Shown here: one piece after another, positions 18,111 to 27,056 of the stretch
Position numbering within the stretch: position 1 is the first letter of the stretch
Layout: every line of letters begins with the position of its first letter
Assembly: GCA_900313925.1 (NCBI GenBank)
Contig: OMTF01000056.1
Location: 1-50,836, forward strand
Source of the DNA: an uncultured Eubacteriales bacterium
GTDB lineage: Bacteria > Bacillota > Clostridia > Oscillospirales > Oscillospiraceae
Length of the DNA: 50,836 nt
Direction of reading: 5' to 3'
Notes under the pieces: model-generated
The model's database searches: none
Told to the model about the DNA's origin: nothing
The model's input: the letters and a program-made list of their open reading frames with translations, nothing else
Made by a program: the position numbers and the translations under genes

Positions 18111-19814
18111 ATGGAAGAGGCCAAAAAAGCAGGAAACTTTATTGAGGAATTTGTCGCGGAGGATCTTGCCCCCGGCGGGACCTACGAAGGGCTTCAGGTG
18201 CATACCCGATTTCCGCCGGAGCCCAACGGCTATCTTCATATTGGACACTGCAAGGCGCTCTGCATCGACTTCGGGACAGCCGAAAAATTCGGAGGTCTCT
18301 GCAATCTTCGCATGGATGATACCAATCCGGCCAAAGAGGACACGGAATATGTAGACGCCATCAAGGAAGATATTCACTGGCTCGGATTTGACTGGGGCGA
18401 TCGGTTCTTTTACGGTTCGGACTATTTCGAGGAAACCTACCAGTTCGCCGAATCCTTAATTCGGAAGGGTCTCGCTTACGTCTGCGAGCTGACGCCGGAA
18501 GAATTCAAAGCCTGCCGCGGGGACATTAACCAGCCGGCAGTAAGTCCCTGGCGCGACCGGCCGTGGGAGGAAAGTCTGGATCTATTCCGCCGCATGCGCG
18601 CCGGCGAATTTCCAGACGGAAAATATACGCTGCGGGCAAAAATCGATCTTGCTTCCGGAAACTTCAATCTGCGGGACCCGGTTCTGTACCGCATCCGCCA
18701 TACTGAGCACCACCGGCAGGGAACCAAATGGTGCATTTTCCCCATGTACGACTTCGCGCACCCCATTCAGGATGCGCTGGAGGGCATTACGCACTCGCTG
18801 TGCACGCTGGAGTACGAAGAGCACCGGCCGCTGTACAACTGGGTCGTCGACAATATCGATCTTCCGCACTACAAGCCCCGGCAGATTGAGTTTGCGCGGC
18901 TTGGCATCAACTACACCGTCATGAGCAAGCGAAAGCTGCGGCAGCTCGTGGAGGAGCATCGGGTCAGCGGCTGGGACGATCCGCGGATGCCTACGCTGTG
19001 CGGGCTCCGCCGCCGCGGATACACGCCCGCTTCCATCAAGGACTTTACGCAGCGCATCGGCGTTTCGAAGGTGGACTCCACCGTAGACTGGGCACTTCTG
19101 GAAAGCTGTCTGCGGGACGATCTCAATCAAAATGCGCCCCGCGTCATGGCTGTGCTGCACCCGGTAAAACTTACCATCACAAACTATCCGGAAGGGCAGA
19201 CGGAGCTTCTGGACATTGAAAACAATCCGATGAATCCGGAAGCCGGAACCCGGAAGGTTCCGTTTTCGCGAAACCTGTACATTGAGGCAGAGGATTTTCT
19301 GGAAACTCCTGTGCCGAAATACAAGCGGCTTTACCCGAACGGGCCGGAATGCCGCCTGAAAGGCGCTTACGTCATTCGCTGCACCGGCTGCGAGAAAGAT
19401 GAAAGCGGAAATATTAGGGAAATATTCTGCACTTACGATCCGCAGTCCCGAGGCGGCGACCCCGAGGACGGGCGGAAAATAAAGGGCGCTGCAATTCAAT
19501 GGACCGATCAGGCAAGCGCCGTGGATGCGGAAGTCCGTCTTTACGATTCTCTCTTCACGGACCCGGACCCGGACGGACCGGACAAGAACTTCCTGGATTA
19601 TCTGAATCCGGACAGCCTGATCCGCCTGACGGGCTGCAAGCTGGAAGCTTCCATGGGCAGGATTCCCATGCCGGCAAAGGGCACTACGGCACAGGGGTAT
19701 CAGTTCCTCCGAAACGGCTACTTCTGCCTAGACTGCAACGATGCCCGTCCGGATCATCTTGTCTTCAATCGTTCGGTCGCGCTGCGAGACAGCTTCCGCA
19801 AAAAATCCGGCTGA
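18111..19814 (+). CDS. glnS: Glutaminyl-tRNA synthetase
   Basis: 567 aa, class Ib synthetase charging tRNA-Gln directly. HIGH motif in RFPPEPNGYLHIGHCKA near residue 38; the KMSKS equivalent is VMSKRKL; MDDTNPAKE and the anticodon-binding beta-barrel region (LYIEAEDF, RLYPNGPECRLKGAYVIRC) are normal. ATG 18111 is favoured because it gives the usual short N-terminus; an in-frame GTG at 18099, better spaced from AAGG, is possible. Many Bacillota have no GlnRS and use GluRS plus GatCAB transamidation, so its presence marks a lineage that acquired or kept this enzyme. Confidence 0.96.
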   Translation: MEEAKKAGNFIEEFVAEDLAPGGTYEGLQVHTRFPPEPNGYLHIGHCKALCIDFGTAEKFGGLCNLRMDDTNPAKEDTEYVDAIKEDIHWLGFDWGDRFFYGSDYFEETYQFAESLIRKGLAYVCELTPEEFKACRGDINQPAVSPWRDRPWEESLDLFRRMRAGEFPDGKYTLRAKIDLASGNFNLRDPVLYRIRHTEHHRQGTKWCIFPMYDFAHPIQDALEGITHSLCTLEYEEHRPLYNWVVDNIDLPHYKPRQIEFARLGINYTVMSKRKLRQLVEEHRVSGWDDPRMPTLCGLRRRGYTPASIKDFTQRIGVSKVDSTVDWALLESCLRDDLNQNAPRVMAVLHPVKLTITNYPEGQTELLDIENNPMNPEAGTRKVPFSRNLYIEAEDFLETPVPKYKRLYPNGPECRLKGAYVIRCTGCEKDESGNIREIFCTYDPQSRGGDPEDGRKIKGAAIQWTDQASAVDAEVRLYDSLFTDPDPDGPDKNFLDYLNPDSLIRLTGCKLEASMGRIPMPAKGTTAQGYQFLRNGYFCLDCNDARPDHLVFNRSVALRDSFRKKSG

Positions 19815-19826
19815 GCGCAATGATGT

Positions 19827-19882
19827 AAAAAGGCGGCTCCCCGCAGAACGGTCTATAAGAACCGTCCTATGCGGGGAGCCGC
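19827..19882 (-). terminator. Terminator after dpaL, shared with glnS end
   Basis: A 13-bp stem (19833-19845 with 19870-19882) with an inner ACGGT/ACCGT stem runs into five U on the minus strand (19831-19827). It ends the dpaL operon; on the plus strand it lacks a U run but lies 18 bases past glnS. Confidence 0.75.
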
Positions 19883-19904
19883 ATTATATAGCCTCGTCGA
19901 TCCG

Positions 19905-21086
19905 CTAGTCTTCCGCAAGTACCTTCCGATAATTCTCCGGATCTGTATCCCCCTCCGTGCTGATGCAGCAGACAACGCTGTCTTTGCCTAAGCTCATGAT
20001 ATCTCTATCCGCCGCAAACGCCGGGTTCGTCATCAGCTCCGCCAGAAGACCGGCTGTTACCGCGCCGCTTTCGCCGGAAACAATCGCCGGATCCGTCCCG
20101 AGGGGGCGGGCAAGGAGCCGCATCCCCTCCGCTGCCGTTTCATCCGGGACGGAGAAGAAGTCCTCTGCGCAGGAGCAGAGAATGTCCCAGGCAATGCCGC
20201 AGGGAAGGCCGCAGGCAAGCCCCGCCATCATGGTCGGCATTTTTCCCCGGATCTCCACCAGACTTCCGTCCCCTTTTTCAGCCGTCCGATACAGGCAGTC
20301 CGCTGCAGAAGCCTCCACAATGCAGATCCGCGGCTTGGGATCCGGGAAGGCATTGCGGACATAGGCAGCCATCGCGGCTGCCATGGACCCGACGCCTGCC
20401 TGCAGAAGCAGATGCGTAATCCGAGTCGAGCCGAGGGCTTCGCGAATTTCCTCCGCCATCGTCGTGTAGCCCTGCATAATCCATCTCGGTTCCCGTTTAT
20501 AGGTTACAAGATCCGTATCCTGCACAAGCTCCCATCCGTGGATTCCCGCCTGATGCGCCGCGAAGCGGACGCTTCCGTTATAGTTGAAATCCGTGACATG
20601 CGTTTCCGCTCCCAGCACGCCGATATTCCGCACTCGTTCAGGACGGCTGCCCTTCGGCAGATAGACGACCGCTTTCTGTCCGAAAAGCCCTGCGGTCCAG
20701 GCAACGCCCCTTCCATGGTTTCCGTCCGTCGCCGTTACGAACGTAACTCGCTCTGCGCCGGAATCGGCGGTTTTCTTCAGGGAAATGTAGCTCGGATTTT
20801 CCCCGGCAAGGCCCCAGCGTTTCGACAGAATTTTCGCGATGCAGTAGCTTCCGCCGAGAGCCTTGAAGGCATTCAGGCCGAAACGGAAGCTCTCGTCTTT
20901 GACGAAAAGTCCCCCGAGACCGAGCCTTTCCGCCTGCGCATCCAGGCGAACCAGCGGCGTCGGCGCATAGCCTGGCAGGGTTTTATGAAAGGCGCGTGCC
21001 GCCCCTGCCGCTTCCTGCGTAAAAAAATGCTGTTCGCCCGAAGGTTCTTTGTCTCGGATTGTGCGGTGGATCCTCCCAATCTCCAT
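19905..21086 (-). CDS. dpaL: Diaminopropionate ammonia-lyase
   Basis: 393 aa, fold-type II PLP enzyme that splits 2,3-diaminopropionate to pyruvate and two ammonia. Close to the DpaL/YgeX pattern: APTPLVRL, the PLP lysine in GLNAFKALGGSY, TATDGNHGRGVAW, LLQAGVGSMAAAM for the phosphate/glycine loop, and SGESGAVTAGLL. Length matches the family (about 400). Ends in TAG; the next in-frame stop is only 6 codons later. ATG 21086 has GGGGGTGG upstream and lies 12 bases after the P1 peptidase, so the two are one operon, suggesting breakdown of small peptides or amino acids to carbon and nitrogen. Confidence 0.93.
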   Translation of the reverse strand: MEIGRIHRTIRDKEPSGEQHFFTQEAAGAARAFHKTLPGYAPTPLVRLDAQAERLGLGGLFVKDESFRFGLNAFKALGGSYCIAKILSKRWGLAGENPSYISLKKTADSGAERVTFVTATDGNHGRGVAWTAGLFGQKAVVYLPKGSRPERVRNIGVLGAETHVTDFNYNGSVRFAAHQAGIHGWELVQDTDLVTYKREPRWIMQGYTTMAEEIREALGSTRITHLLLQAGVGSMAAAMAAYVRNAFPDPKPRICIVEASAADCLYRTAEKGDGSLVEIRGKMPTMMAGLACGLPCGIAWDILCSCAEDFFSVPDETAAEGMRLLARPLGTDPAIVSGESGAVTAGLLAELMTNPAFAADRDIMSLGKDSVVCCISTEGDTDPENYRKVLAED

Positions 21087-21098
21087 ATTCCACCCCCA

Positions 21099-22073
21099 TC
21101 ATTGAATTTCGCGAAGATATTCGCTCTCCGAAACGGATGCCCGACGGACGGCGCAGCAGATGGCTTCCTCCATAACCTTTGAGGAAAATGCACCCAGAAT
21201 GCTGAGATCCGCCGGCACTTTGCCGACCGATGCGGCATAGATCGTGTCTCCATCCGCAAGCGTCCCCACCGGACGGATGCAGCGCGCGTAGGCTGCCCGG
21301 GTCATGGAGGCGAGCTTTCCCGCTTCCGCCTTCTGAAGAGCCGCATTCGTAATAATGCATCCGATGGTGGTATTGGTTTTTTGTGGGAAGGAGATCGATG
21401 CCGCCTGCAGCAGTTCCTCCATCGTGTCCGAAAAGCGGAGTCTATCCGGAGAGTGCACTCCCGCAAGACGTTCTCCCGTCCGCGGATCGGTCACGTCTCC
21501 CAGCGCATTCACCGCCACCGCCGCGGCAATGCGGAGCTCTCCGATCTGGTACGCCGCAAACCCGAATCCGGATTTGCTCGCGCGCTGCATGCCGCAAATT
21601 TTTCCGACCGTCGCGCCCGTCCCGACACCAACATTCCCGACCTGTTCCGAAGTTCCCTGCAGCGCTTTCCTGCAGGCATCGTATCCCATTTTTCGATCGG
21701 GACGGATCGACGCATCCCCGTACCCCAGGTCATAAATGCAGCTCTGGCACACCAGCGGAACTACCGCGACGCCTGTGTCGTAGCCGATGCCGTTTTCCTC
21801 CAGGCACTGCAGGACTCCGTCCGAAGCCGCAAGGCCATAGGCGGAACCCCCGGACAGAACGACCGCGTTGATGGGATTGTCGGCGGTCATCGGGGAAGCC
21901 AGCGTGGTTTCCCTCGAAGCCGGGCCGCCGCCGGAGACATCACACCCCATTGTCGCGCCGTTCGGAAACCAGAGAACCGTAACCCCGGTCTTCGCTGCAT
22001 CATTCTGTACATGGCCGATATGCACAAGGGAGGAAATATCTTCCGCCGTCAGTGGTTTCCAGTAAATCTGCAT
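21099..22073 (-). CDS. P1 family (DmpA-like) aminopeptidase
   Basis: 324 aa, N-terminal-nucleophile peptidase of the DmpA/BapA (P1, peptidase S58) family, which cuts itself and then removes N-terminal residues from small or beta-peptides. Visible are ISSLVHIGHVQND, LSGGSAYGLAASDGV, GNVGVGTGATVGK and the autocleavage site NTTIGCIITNA, whose threonine would become the nucleophile. ATG 22073 is preceded by AAAAGGAGGGAGTT. It lies between a Nudix hydrolase and dpaL in an operon. Confidence 0.9.
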   Translation of the reverse strand: MQIYWKPLTAEDISSLVHIGHVQNDAAKTGVTVLWFPNGATMGCDVSGGGPASRETTLASPMTADNPINAVVLSGGSAYGLAASDGVLQCLEENGIGYDTGVAVVPLVCQSCIYDLGYGDASIRPDRKMGYDACRKALQGTSEQVGNVGVGTGATVGKICGMQRASKSGFGFAAYQIGELRIAAAVAVNALGDVTDPRTGERLAGVHSPDRLRFSDTMEELLQAASISFPQKTNTTIGCIITNAALQKAEAGKLASMTRAAYARCIRPVGTLADGDTIYAASVGKVPADLSILGAFSSKVMEEAICCAVRRASVSESEYLREIQ

Positions 22074-22133
22074 AACTCCCTCCTTTTATCTTTTTCGCGA
22101 ATCGGTTTTTCCCTTCGGCTGATCCGCGAAGTC

Positions 22134-22787
22134 TCAGCGGTGCCTCCCGCCTTCCGCAGAGCTGTTTTCTGTCATTTCTCTCTCCAGATACCGGGTAAAG
22201 GCGTAGGTAAGTTCCGCGGTGATACCCCAAATGGTCTCTTTTCCCGTCCGGTAGAAGTAGACCGGTCGATGCACTTTTCCCCAGTCGTAGTTTCTTCCGT
22301 TCTGCACTTCCCCATAGGGAAAGTCCTCTCCCGGAACCGTCGTCAGAACCGTGTCATAACGCTGCGGAACGGTTTGCATCAGCCAGGACAGCGGAACTGT
22401 AAAAATACGTTCCACCTCTCCACGCTGAACTTCGTCCGGCATCCTCCGGAGCCGACCAAGGCAGGAATAGAGGATTCCGCCGTACGGGCTTCGCGTCCGA
22501 TGCATCGGTGCAATAACCTCTACGTCCGAAGGCGTCAGCAGCAGTTCTTCGCAGGTCTCCCTTGCGGCGGTCTCCTCCGGCGACTCCCCCGACTCCATCT
22601 GCCCGCCCGGAAAGGAGACGTCCCGCCCCTGCGGGATAGTGCTGTTTCGCACCTCATACAGGACGGCCAGTCCTTCCTCGGTCTCCAGCAGCGGAATCAG
22701 AACCGCGGAGGACGGGGCCTGCGGGTGCACGGGTTCAAACGCATGCCCGCGCGTTTTTCGGCATATGCCGTCCAGTGTCCATTCCAT
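22134..22787 (-). CDS. Nudix hydrolase, CoA pyrophosphatase type
   Basis: 217 aa. The Nudix box is complete: GGQMESGESPEETAARETCEEL gives GX5EX7REUXEEXG with its metal-binding glutamates. The preceding VSFPGGQ and the C-terminal region (IWGITAELTYAFTRYL) fit the CoA diphosphatase group (NudL/YeaB), which cleaves CoA to phosphopantetheine and 3',5'-ADP. ATG 22787 has GGGGAG 6 bases upstream; the frame's earlier ATG at 22832 lacks a site. First gene of the Nudix-peptidase-dpaL operon, with a promoter at 22856-22884. Confidence 0.88.
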   Translation of the reverse strand: MEWTLDGICRKTRGHAFEPVHPQAPSSAVLIPLLETEEGLAVLYEVRNSTIPQGRDVSFPGGQMESGESPEETAARETCEELLLTPSDVEVIAPMHRTRSPYGGILYSCLGRLRRMPDEVQRGEVERIFTVPLSWLMQTVPQRYDTVLTTVPGEDFPYGEVQNGRNYDWGKVHRPVYFYRTGKETIWGITAELTYAFTRYLEREMTENSSAEGGRHR

Positions 22788-22855
22788 TGTTTCTCCCCTG
22801 CAAATCATTTTCCTGCCGCTGCGGGTTTTCACAAATCCCTCCGCGGCATAGCCTT

Positions 22856-22884
22856 ATTATGCTCCCGCGAAGGAATTTGTACAA
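22856..22884 (-). promoter_or_regulatory. Predicted promoter of the Nudix-peptidase-dpaL operon
   Basis: Minus strand: TTGTAC (22884-22879), 17-base spacer, CATAAT (22861-22856). Confidence 0.5.
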
Positions 22885-23008
22885 CTCGAACCTGCCGCCC
22901 TGTTTTTTATCGGAGGTTTACGGAGCCGCTGCCGCCGGAAGGTTCCGGGAACCCCCTGTCGATGCACCTCGTCGCCATGGCCCGCGCAGCCTTCAGCGCA
23001 GCGTACGA

Positions 23009-23048
23009 AGGCACCCTCTTTGCCGGTTTTCCGCTCAAGAGGGTGCCT
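23009..23048. repeat. 12-bp inverted repeat after the Na/Pi transporter
   Basis: AGGCACCCTCTT (23009-23020) and AAGAGGGTGCCT (23037-23048) form a perfect stem about 40 bases past the transporter stop. No U tract follows on either strand, so it is a hairpin without the classic terminator tail. Confidence 0.6.
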
Positions 23049-23086
23049 ATCCGATGCGCATGTTTTTCTTCATGTACACAGGAGCT

Positions 23087-24895
23087 CTACGCTTTTTCCT
23101 CGTTCTCCTCCGCTTCCTCCAGCGCCCTTCGAGCCTGGACCGGAGGGTCGAGCCTGTACTTTTCCGTATACGCGTCGTACTGCTTATCATAGTCCGGTGC
23201 GCGCCGGCGGACTACTTCCAGGTAGTTGTGCAAATCCAGTTTCCGGCTCTGGGTTTCAATCACGCAGCCGGCAATATTGGAGCAGTGATCGGAAACTCTT
23301 TCCAGATCCGTCACAAGATCGTTCAGAACAAAGCCCGCCGGGATGGAGCATTCTCCGCTTTGCAGCCGGGTCACGTGCCGTGCGCGAAGCTGCTCTTTCA
23401 GCGTATCAATAACCTGTTCCAGAGGCTCGACTTTCTTCGCCGCCTCCAGATCGTTTTCCGTGTATGCCTGCAGCGCCAGATGAAGAATTTCCGTCACGGC
23501 GTTCTCCATCATCTGCATTTCCTCCGATCCTGCCCTGGAAAATCGGATCTGCTTCTCTTCGACTTCCTCTGCGGACTCCAGGATATTGACCGCGTGGTCC
23601 GCGATTCGCTCAAAGTCTGTAATCACCCGCAGGATTTTTCCGCTTTCCGAGCTCTCGTCGCTGCTCAGCGGCTGCGAGCTGAGCTTTACAAGGTACGTTC
23701 CGACTTCATCTTCCACTTCATCGGAATTTTCCTCCTTGCGGCGCACGTCCGCCGCCAGATCCGCATTATAGAAGCGAAGCGCGGAAACGGCGTGTTCGAA
23801 GGCGGATACGACCGATTTTGCCATCTCGGATGTTACGTTCTCGCACTGCTCGATCGCGATGGCAGGCGTCTTCATCAGTCGCTCATCCAGCTTCGTGACC
23901 GCATAATCGGATTCCCGCTTGGAATCAGGAACGATAAAATAGGAGATTCGGATGAGAAGCCTACGCATCGGGAACATTAAGGCGACGCACAGGATGTTGA
24001 AGGATGAGTGAACTATGGCAATTCCCAGTTCATTGACGCCCTCCGTGAGAGCCGGAATGCTCAGAACGGATTTCAGGATGCAGAATACCGTCAGCCAGAC
24101 AATCGTGCCGATGACATTGAAGGTCAGATGCACGACGGCGGCGCGCTTCGCGTTTTTATTCGTTCCGATGGAGGAGATCAGCGCCGTCACGCACGTTCCG
24201 ATATTCTGTCCCATGATGATCGGGATCGCCGTGCCCAGGGTAACCTGACCCGTGCTGGCAAGTGCCTGCAGAATTCCGACGGACGCCGACGAGCTCTGGA
24301 TGATGGCCGTCAGCAGTGCTCCGGCAAGAACACCCAGAATGGGATTGGAAAATTTAATCAGAATATTTTCAAAACTCGGCTCATAGCGGAGACCGGAGAC
24401 GGCGGAGGACATGGTTTCCATGCCGAACATGAGAGTCGCAAATCCCAGCAGAATGGCGCCCGTCATTTTCTTGTTGTCCGTGCGGCCTACCATGTACATG
24501 ATGATTCCGATCAGCGCCAGCACCGGCGTAAAGGACGAAGGCTTCAGGAGCCGGACAAAGACGTTGGTGCTTTCGATGCCGGTCAGGCTCAGGATCCAGG
24601 CGGTAACGGTCGTTCCGATGTTGGCACCCATGATCACGTTGATAGCCTGCTCGAGGGACATCATGCCGGAGTTTACGAACCCGACAACCATGACGGTTGT
24701 CGCGGAGGAGGACTGGATGACGGCCGTCACCGCTAGACCGGTCAGAAGCCCGGCCCAAGGATTCGTTGTAAGCCTGCCCAGTGTCCGTTTCAGTGTTCCC
24801 CCGGCCCGGCGCTCCAGCGCCTCGCCCATAAAATTCATGCCAAACAGGAAAAGACTCAGCCCTCCGATGAGGGAAAGGACATCAAAAAGGTCCAT
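23087..24895 (-). CDS. Na/phosphate cotransporter with PhoU-like tail
   Basis: 602 aa membrane protein of the NptA/PNaS family. About eight to nine membrane segments occupy residues 1-320, including the two inverted-repeat signatures QSSSATTVMVVGFVNSG and QSSSASVGILQALA. Residues about 340-560 are a soluble helical PhoU-like regulatory domain (AIAIEQCENVTSEMAKSVV, TDFERIADHAVNILE, TDLERVSDHCSNIAG). It moves phosphate inward with sodium, and the PhoU part probably tunes this. The acidic end EEAEENEEKA is followed by TAG; the frame would run about 50 codons further through a hairpin, which looks non-coding. Confidence 0.93.
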   Translation of the reverse strand: MDLFDVLSLIGGLSLFLFGMNFMGEALERRAGGTLKRTLGRLTTNPWAGLLTGLAVTAVIQSSSATTVMVVGFVNSGMMSLEQAINVIMGANIGTTVTAWILSLTGIESTNVFVRLLKPSSFTPVLALIGIIMYMVGRTDNKKMTGAILLGFATLMFGMETMSSAVSGLRYEPSFENILIKFSNPILGVLAGALLTAIIQSSSASVGILQALASTGQVTLGTAIPIIMGQNIGTCVTALISSIGTNKNAKRAAVVHLTFNVIGTIVWLTVFCILKSVLSIPALTEGVNELGIAIVHSSFNILCVALMFPMRRLLIRISYFIVPDSKRESDYAVTKLDERLMKTPAIAIEQCENVTSEMAKSVVSAFEHAVSALRFYNADLAADVRRKEENSDEVEDEVGTYLVKLSSQPLSSDESSESGKILRVITDFERIADHAVNILESAEEVEEKQIRFSRAGSEEMQMMENAVTEILHLALQAYTENDLEAAKKVEPLEQVIDTLKEQLRARHVTRLQSGECSIPAGFVLNDLVTDLERVSDHCSNIAGCVIETQSRKLDLHNYLEVVRRRAPDYDKQYDAYTEKYRLDPPVQARRALEEAEENEEKA

Positions 24896-24939
24896 AAACT
24901 TCTTTTTCCTTTCTTCGCTGCGGCGCAGATCGGCAGCAG

Positions 24940-24978
24940 AATCACGGTATCCCCCTCTCTCGTAAAGATACCGTGATT
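24940..24978. repeat. 12-bp inverted repeat between transporter and aminotransferase
   Basis: AATCACGGTATC (24940-24951) and GATACCGTGATT (24967-24978) form a perfect stem after the aminotransferase stop and upstream of the transporter. It lacks a U tract. Confidence 0.6.
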
Positions 24979-25003
24979 AGTTTACCAGCCGAGATTCAAA
25001 TAT

Positions 25004-25033
25004 ATTATCTGGTTTGTGTAAAATCCGTGTAAA
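25004..25033 (-). promoter_or_regulatory. Possible promoter of the Na/Pi transporter
   Basis: Minus strand: TTTACA (25033-25028), 18-base spacer, GATAAT (25009-25004). The hairpin at 24940-24978 would lie in the 5' leader of this transcript. Confidence 0.4.
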
Positions 25034-25056
25034 GCCGAAGCAAAGAAAGCGATTTG

Positions 25057-26265
25057 CTAGCGGCGCTCCGATTCGTCCTTGCCGTCGCACAGGAGCGCTT
25101 GAAAAGCCGGAAGCGAGCGGCGGATCATTTCGTTGGATACGCAGTAGGCGATCCGAAGGTAGCCGGGGCAGCCGAAGCCTGTGCAGGGAACCAGAAGCAG
25201 ATTCTGCTCCCGCTTTGCCTTCTCCGAAAAGGCTTCCGCATCCCCGCCGGGTGCTTTTACCAGCAGGTAAAAAGCGCCTTCCGGCCGAACGCACTCATAG
25301 CCGTAGGATACGAGAGAACGGTACAGGAGAGTCCGGTTTTTATCATAGGTTTCAAGGTCCGGCTCCTCGTCTACGCAGAGCCCTACCGTCCGCTGGATCA
25401 GCGTCGGCGCGTTCACATTGCCGATCTCCCGGGCCGCGCCGGAAGCCGCCGCGTACACTTTTTCCGCGTCCGCACATCGTCCGTTAACATAGAAGTATCC
25501 GATGCGCTCACCGGGCAGGGAGAGGCTCTTCGACCAGGAATAGCAGACGATGGTGTTCGGGTAAAGGTTCGGAAGAAATGGTACTTTTACACCGTCATAA
25601 ACAAGCTCCCGGTACGGTTCGTCCGCAATAATGTAGATCGGATGTCCATATTTTGCGCAGGCTTTGTCGAGGAGATCCCCCAGCTTTCGCAGGGTCTCTT
25701 CCGAATACACGACGCCGCTCGGATTGTTCGGAGAATTAATGACTACGGCACTTGTATGCTCATTCAGCGCTTCCTCGATCCGATCAAAATTCAGCTGGAA
25801 TGTAGCTGTATCCGCCGGAATAATGCGGAGCTTTGCGCCTGCGTTCGTAAAGAACTGATTGTATTCCGGGAAATACGGCGCATTAATAATAAATTCGTCC
25901 TCCGGGCAGGACGTCAGCGCCCGCGCCACCGAAACGAGCGCGGGCGCGCAGCCGCACGTCAGGTACAGTTCCCCCGCTTTGGCGTTGCAGTGGAAGCGGC
26001 GGTTCAGATTCTCCGCGATCGCCTCACGGACTTCCTCGATGCCGTTGGCAAGGGAATAGCCGTGCAGTTTCAGCGGATCCTCCTTTCCCACGATGGAGCG
26101 GATGCTCTCATTGACTTTGGCCGGCGCTGGGATACTGGGGTTTCCCATGGAATAGTCATATACGTTCTCCGGTCCGACCGTCTTCGCCTTTTCCAGTCCA
26201 TAGGCAAAAAGTTCCCGAATCAGGGAAGGCGCGGTTCCATATCCAAGGCATTTTTCATTGATCAT
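25057..26265 (-). CDS. Pyridoxal phosphate-dependent aminotransferase, class I/II
   Basis: 402 aa, fold-type I aminotransferase of the AspC/Iab family that transfers amino groups between amino acids and 2-oxo acids. DYSMGNPSIPAP, YLTCGCAPALVSVARAL, VVINSPNNPSGVVYS, IIADEPYREL, and the PLP lysine in YSWSKSLSLPGERIGY are all present; the final substrate arginine region is GYLRIAYC. The group often has no closer name than pyridoxal phosphate-dependent aminotransferase. ATG 26265 begins the conserved part; the longer frame to 26286 is possible. Ends in TAG. Transcribed alone, upstream of the transporter. Confidence 0.9.
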   Translation of the reverse strand: MINEKCLGYGTAPSLIRELFAYGLEKAKTVGPENVYDYSMGNPSIPAPAKVNESIRSIVGKEDPLKLHGYSLANGIEEVREAIAENLNRRFHCNAKAGELYLTCGCAPALVSVARALTSCPEDEFIINAPYFPEYNQFFTNAGAKLRIIPADTATFQLNFDRIEEALNEHTSAVVINSPNNPSGVVYSEETLRKLGDLLDKACAKYGHPIYIIADEPYRELVYDGVKVPFLPNLYPNTIVCYSWSKSLSLPGERIGYFYVNGRCADAEKVYAAASGAAREIGNVNAPTLIQRTVGLCVDEEPDLETYDKNRTLLYRSLVSYGYECVRPEGAFYLLVKAPGGDAEAFSEKAKREQNLLLVPCTGFGCPGYLRIAYCVSNEMIRRSLPAFQALLCDGKDESERR

Positions 26266-26475
26266 AAAGGCAGCGCTCCTCTCCATCCTTGCGTTGGATA
26301 CGCAAATGCAGATATAAAATATGCTGCTATTTTATCGCCATTTTCTTTCTGCGTCCACACCCTTCTGCGCTGCGGGGCAGGGTTTTTACTGAAGTTCTCT
26401 GCCTTTTTCGTAACGCCCCTTCATTCGTCCGTCGGTCCTACGGGATGGTTCCTTGCACCGGGGAGAGACGAGGAC

Positions 26476-26504
26476 GGAGACTGCGCCAGACAGGCGCAGT
26501 CTCC
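26476..26504. repeat. 12-bp inverted repeat after the cupin operon
   Basis: GGAGACTGCGCC (26476-26487) and GGCGCAGTCTCC (26493-26504) with a 5-base loop. It lies 45 bases past the cupin stop and has no U tract. Confidence 0.6.
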
Positions 26505-26548
26505 CGTATCCAGTCAATGATCTTATTGCGTACGCCGTTTTCGGCTCT

Positions 26549-26989
26549 TCAGTCTTGCAGTGCGCTGTAGTCCCGGTCCTCTACCGGGTCACACCACTCC
26601 GTGCTTTCCTCCGATCCCGGTATGCCGAAGGCGACATGGGCAAACCAGCTGTCCTTTTTCGCTCCATGCCAATGCTTCACATTCGCCGGAATGACGATGA
26701 CCATCCCCGGCTTCAGACTCACCGGTTCCTTTCCTTCTTCCTGGTACCAGCCCTCACCCGCTGTGCATAAAAGCATCTGTCCGCCTCCCTGCACGGCATG
26801 GTGAATGTGCCAATGGTTCCGGCATCCGGGCGCAAAGGTTACGTTGGAAAGTGCCAGCCCGCAGGTCTCCGGTTCCGTCAGAGGCCGCAGGTAGGACTTT
26901 CCCGTAAAATATTGGGCATAGCCGGTGTTCGGGTCTCCCCGTCCGAAAATATTCTGCACGTCAAAATTTTTCTCATCCGTAATTTTCAT
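26549..26989 (-). CDS. Cupin domain protein
   Basis: 146 aa single-domain cupin. The barrel motifs show metal-binding histidines in CRNHWHIHHAVQGGGQMLLC, a central GEGWYQEEG, PGMVIVIPANVKHWHGA for the second motif with its histidine, and WFAHVAFGIPG. Proteins of this shape are often found beside carboxymuconolactone-decarboxylase-like genes, as here. ATG 26989 has GGGGAA before it; the frame's N-terminal extension to 27142 overlaps the previous gene and is not conserved. Last gene of a flavodoxin-CMD-cupin operon. Substrate unknown. Confidence 0.88.
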   Translation of the reverse strand: MKITDEKNFDVQNIFGRGDPNTGYAQYFTGKSYLRPLTEPETCGLALSNVTFAPGCRNHWHIHHAVQGGGQMLLCTAGEGWYQEEGKEPVSLKPGMVIVIPANVKHWHGAKKDSWFAHVAFGIPGSEESTEWCDPVEDRDYSALQD

Positions 26990-27056
26990 CGCATTTCCCC
27001 GCTTTCTTTGATTCGCGCCGCACAATTGCTCTATTTTTCCGCCGAGTTCTGTCCGC

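Noticed and set aside
23020-23087. C-terminal extension of the Na/Pi transporter past TAG
   Set aside because: The extra frame would run through a perfect hairpin and ends in compositionally odd sequence; the acidic tail is a plausible natural end.
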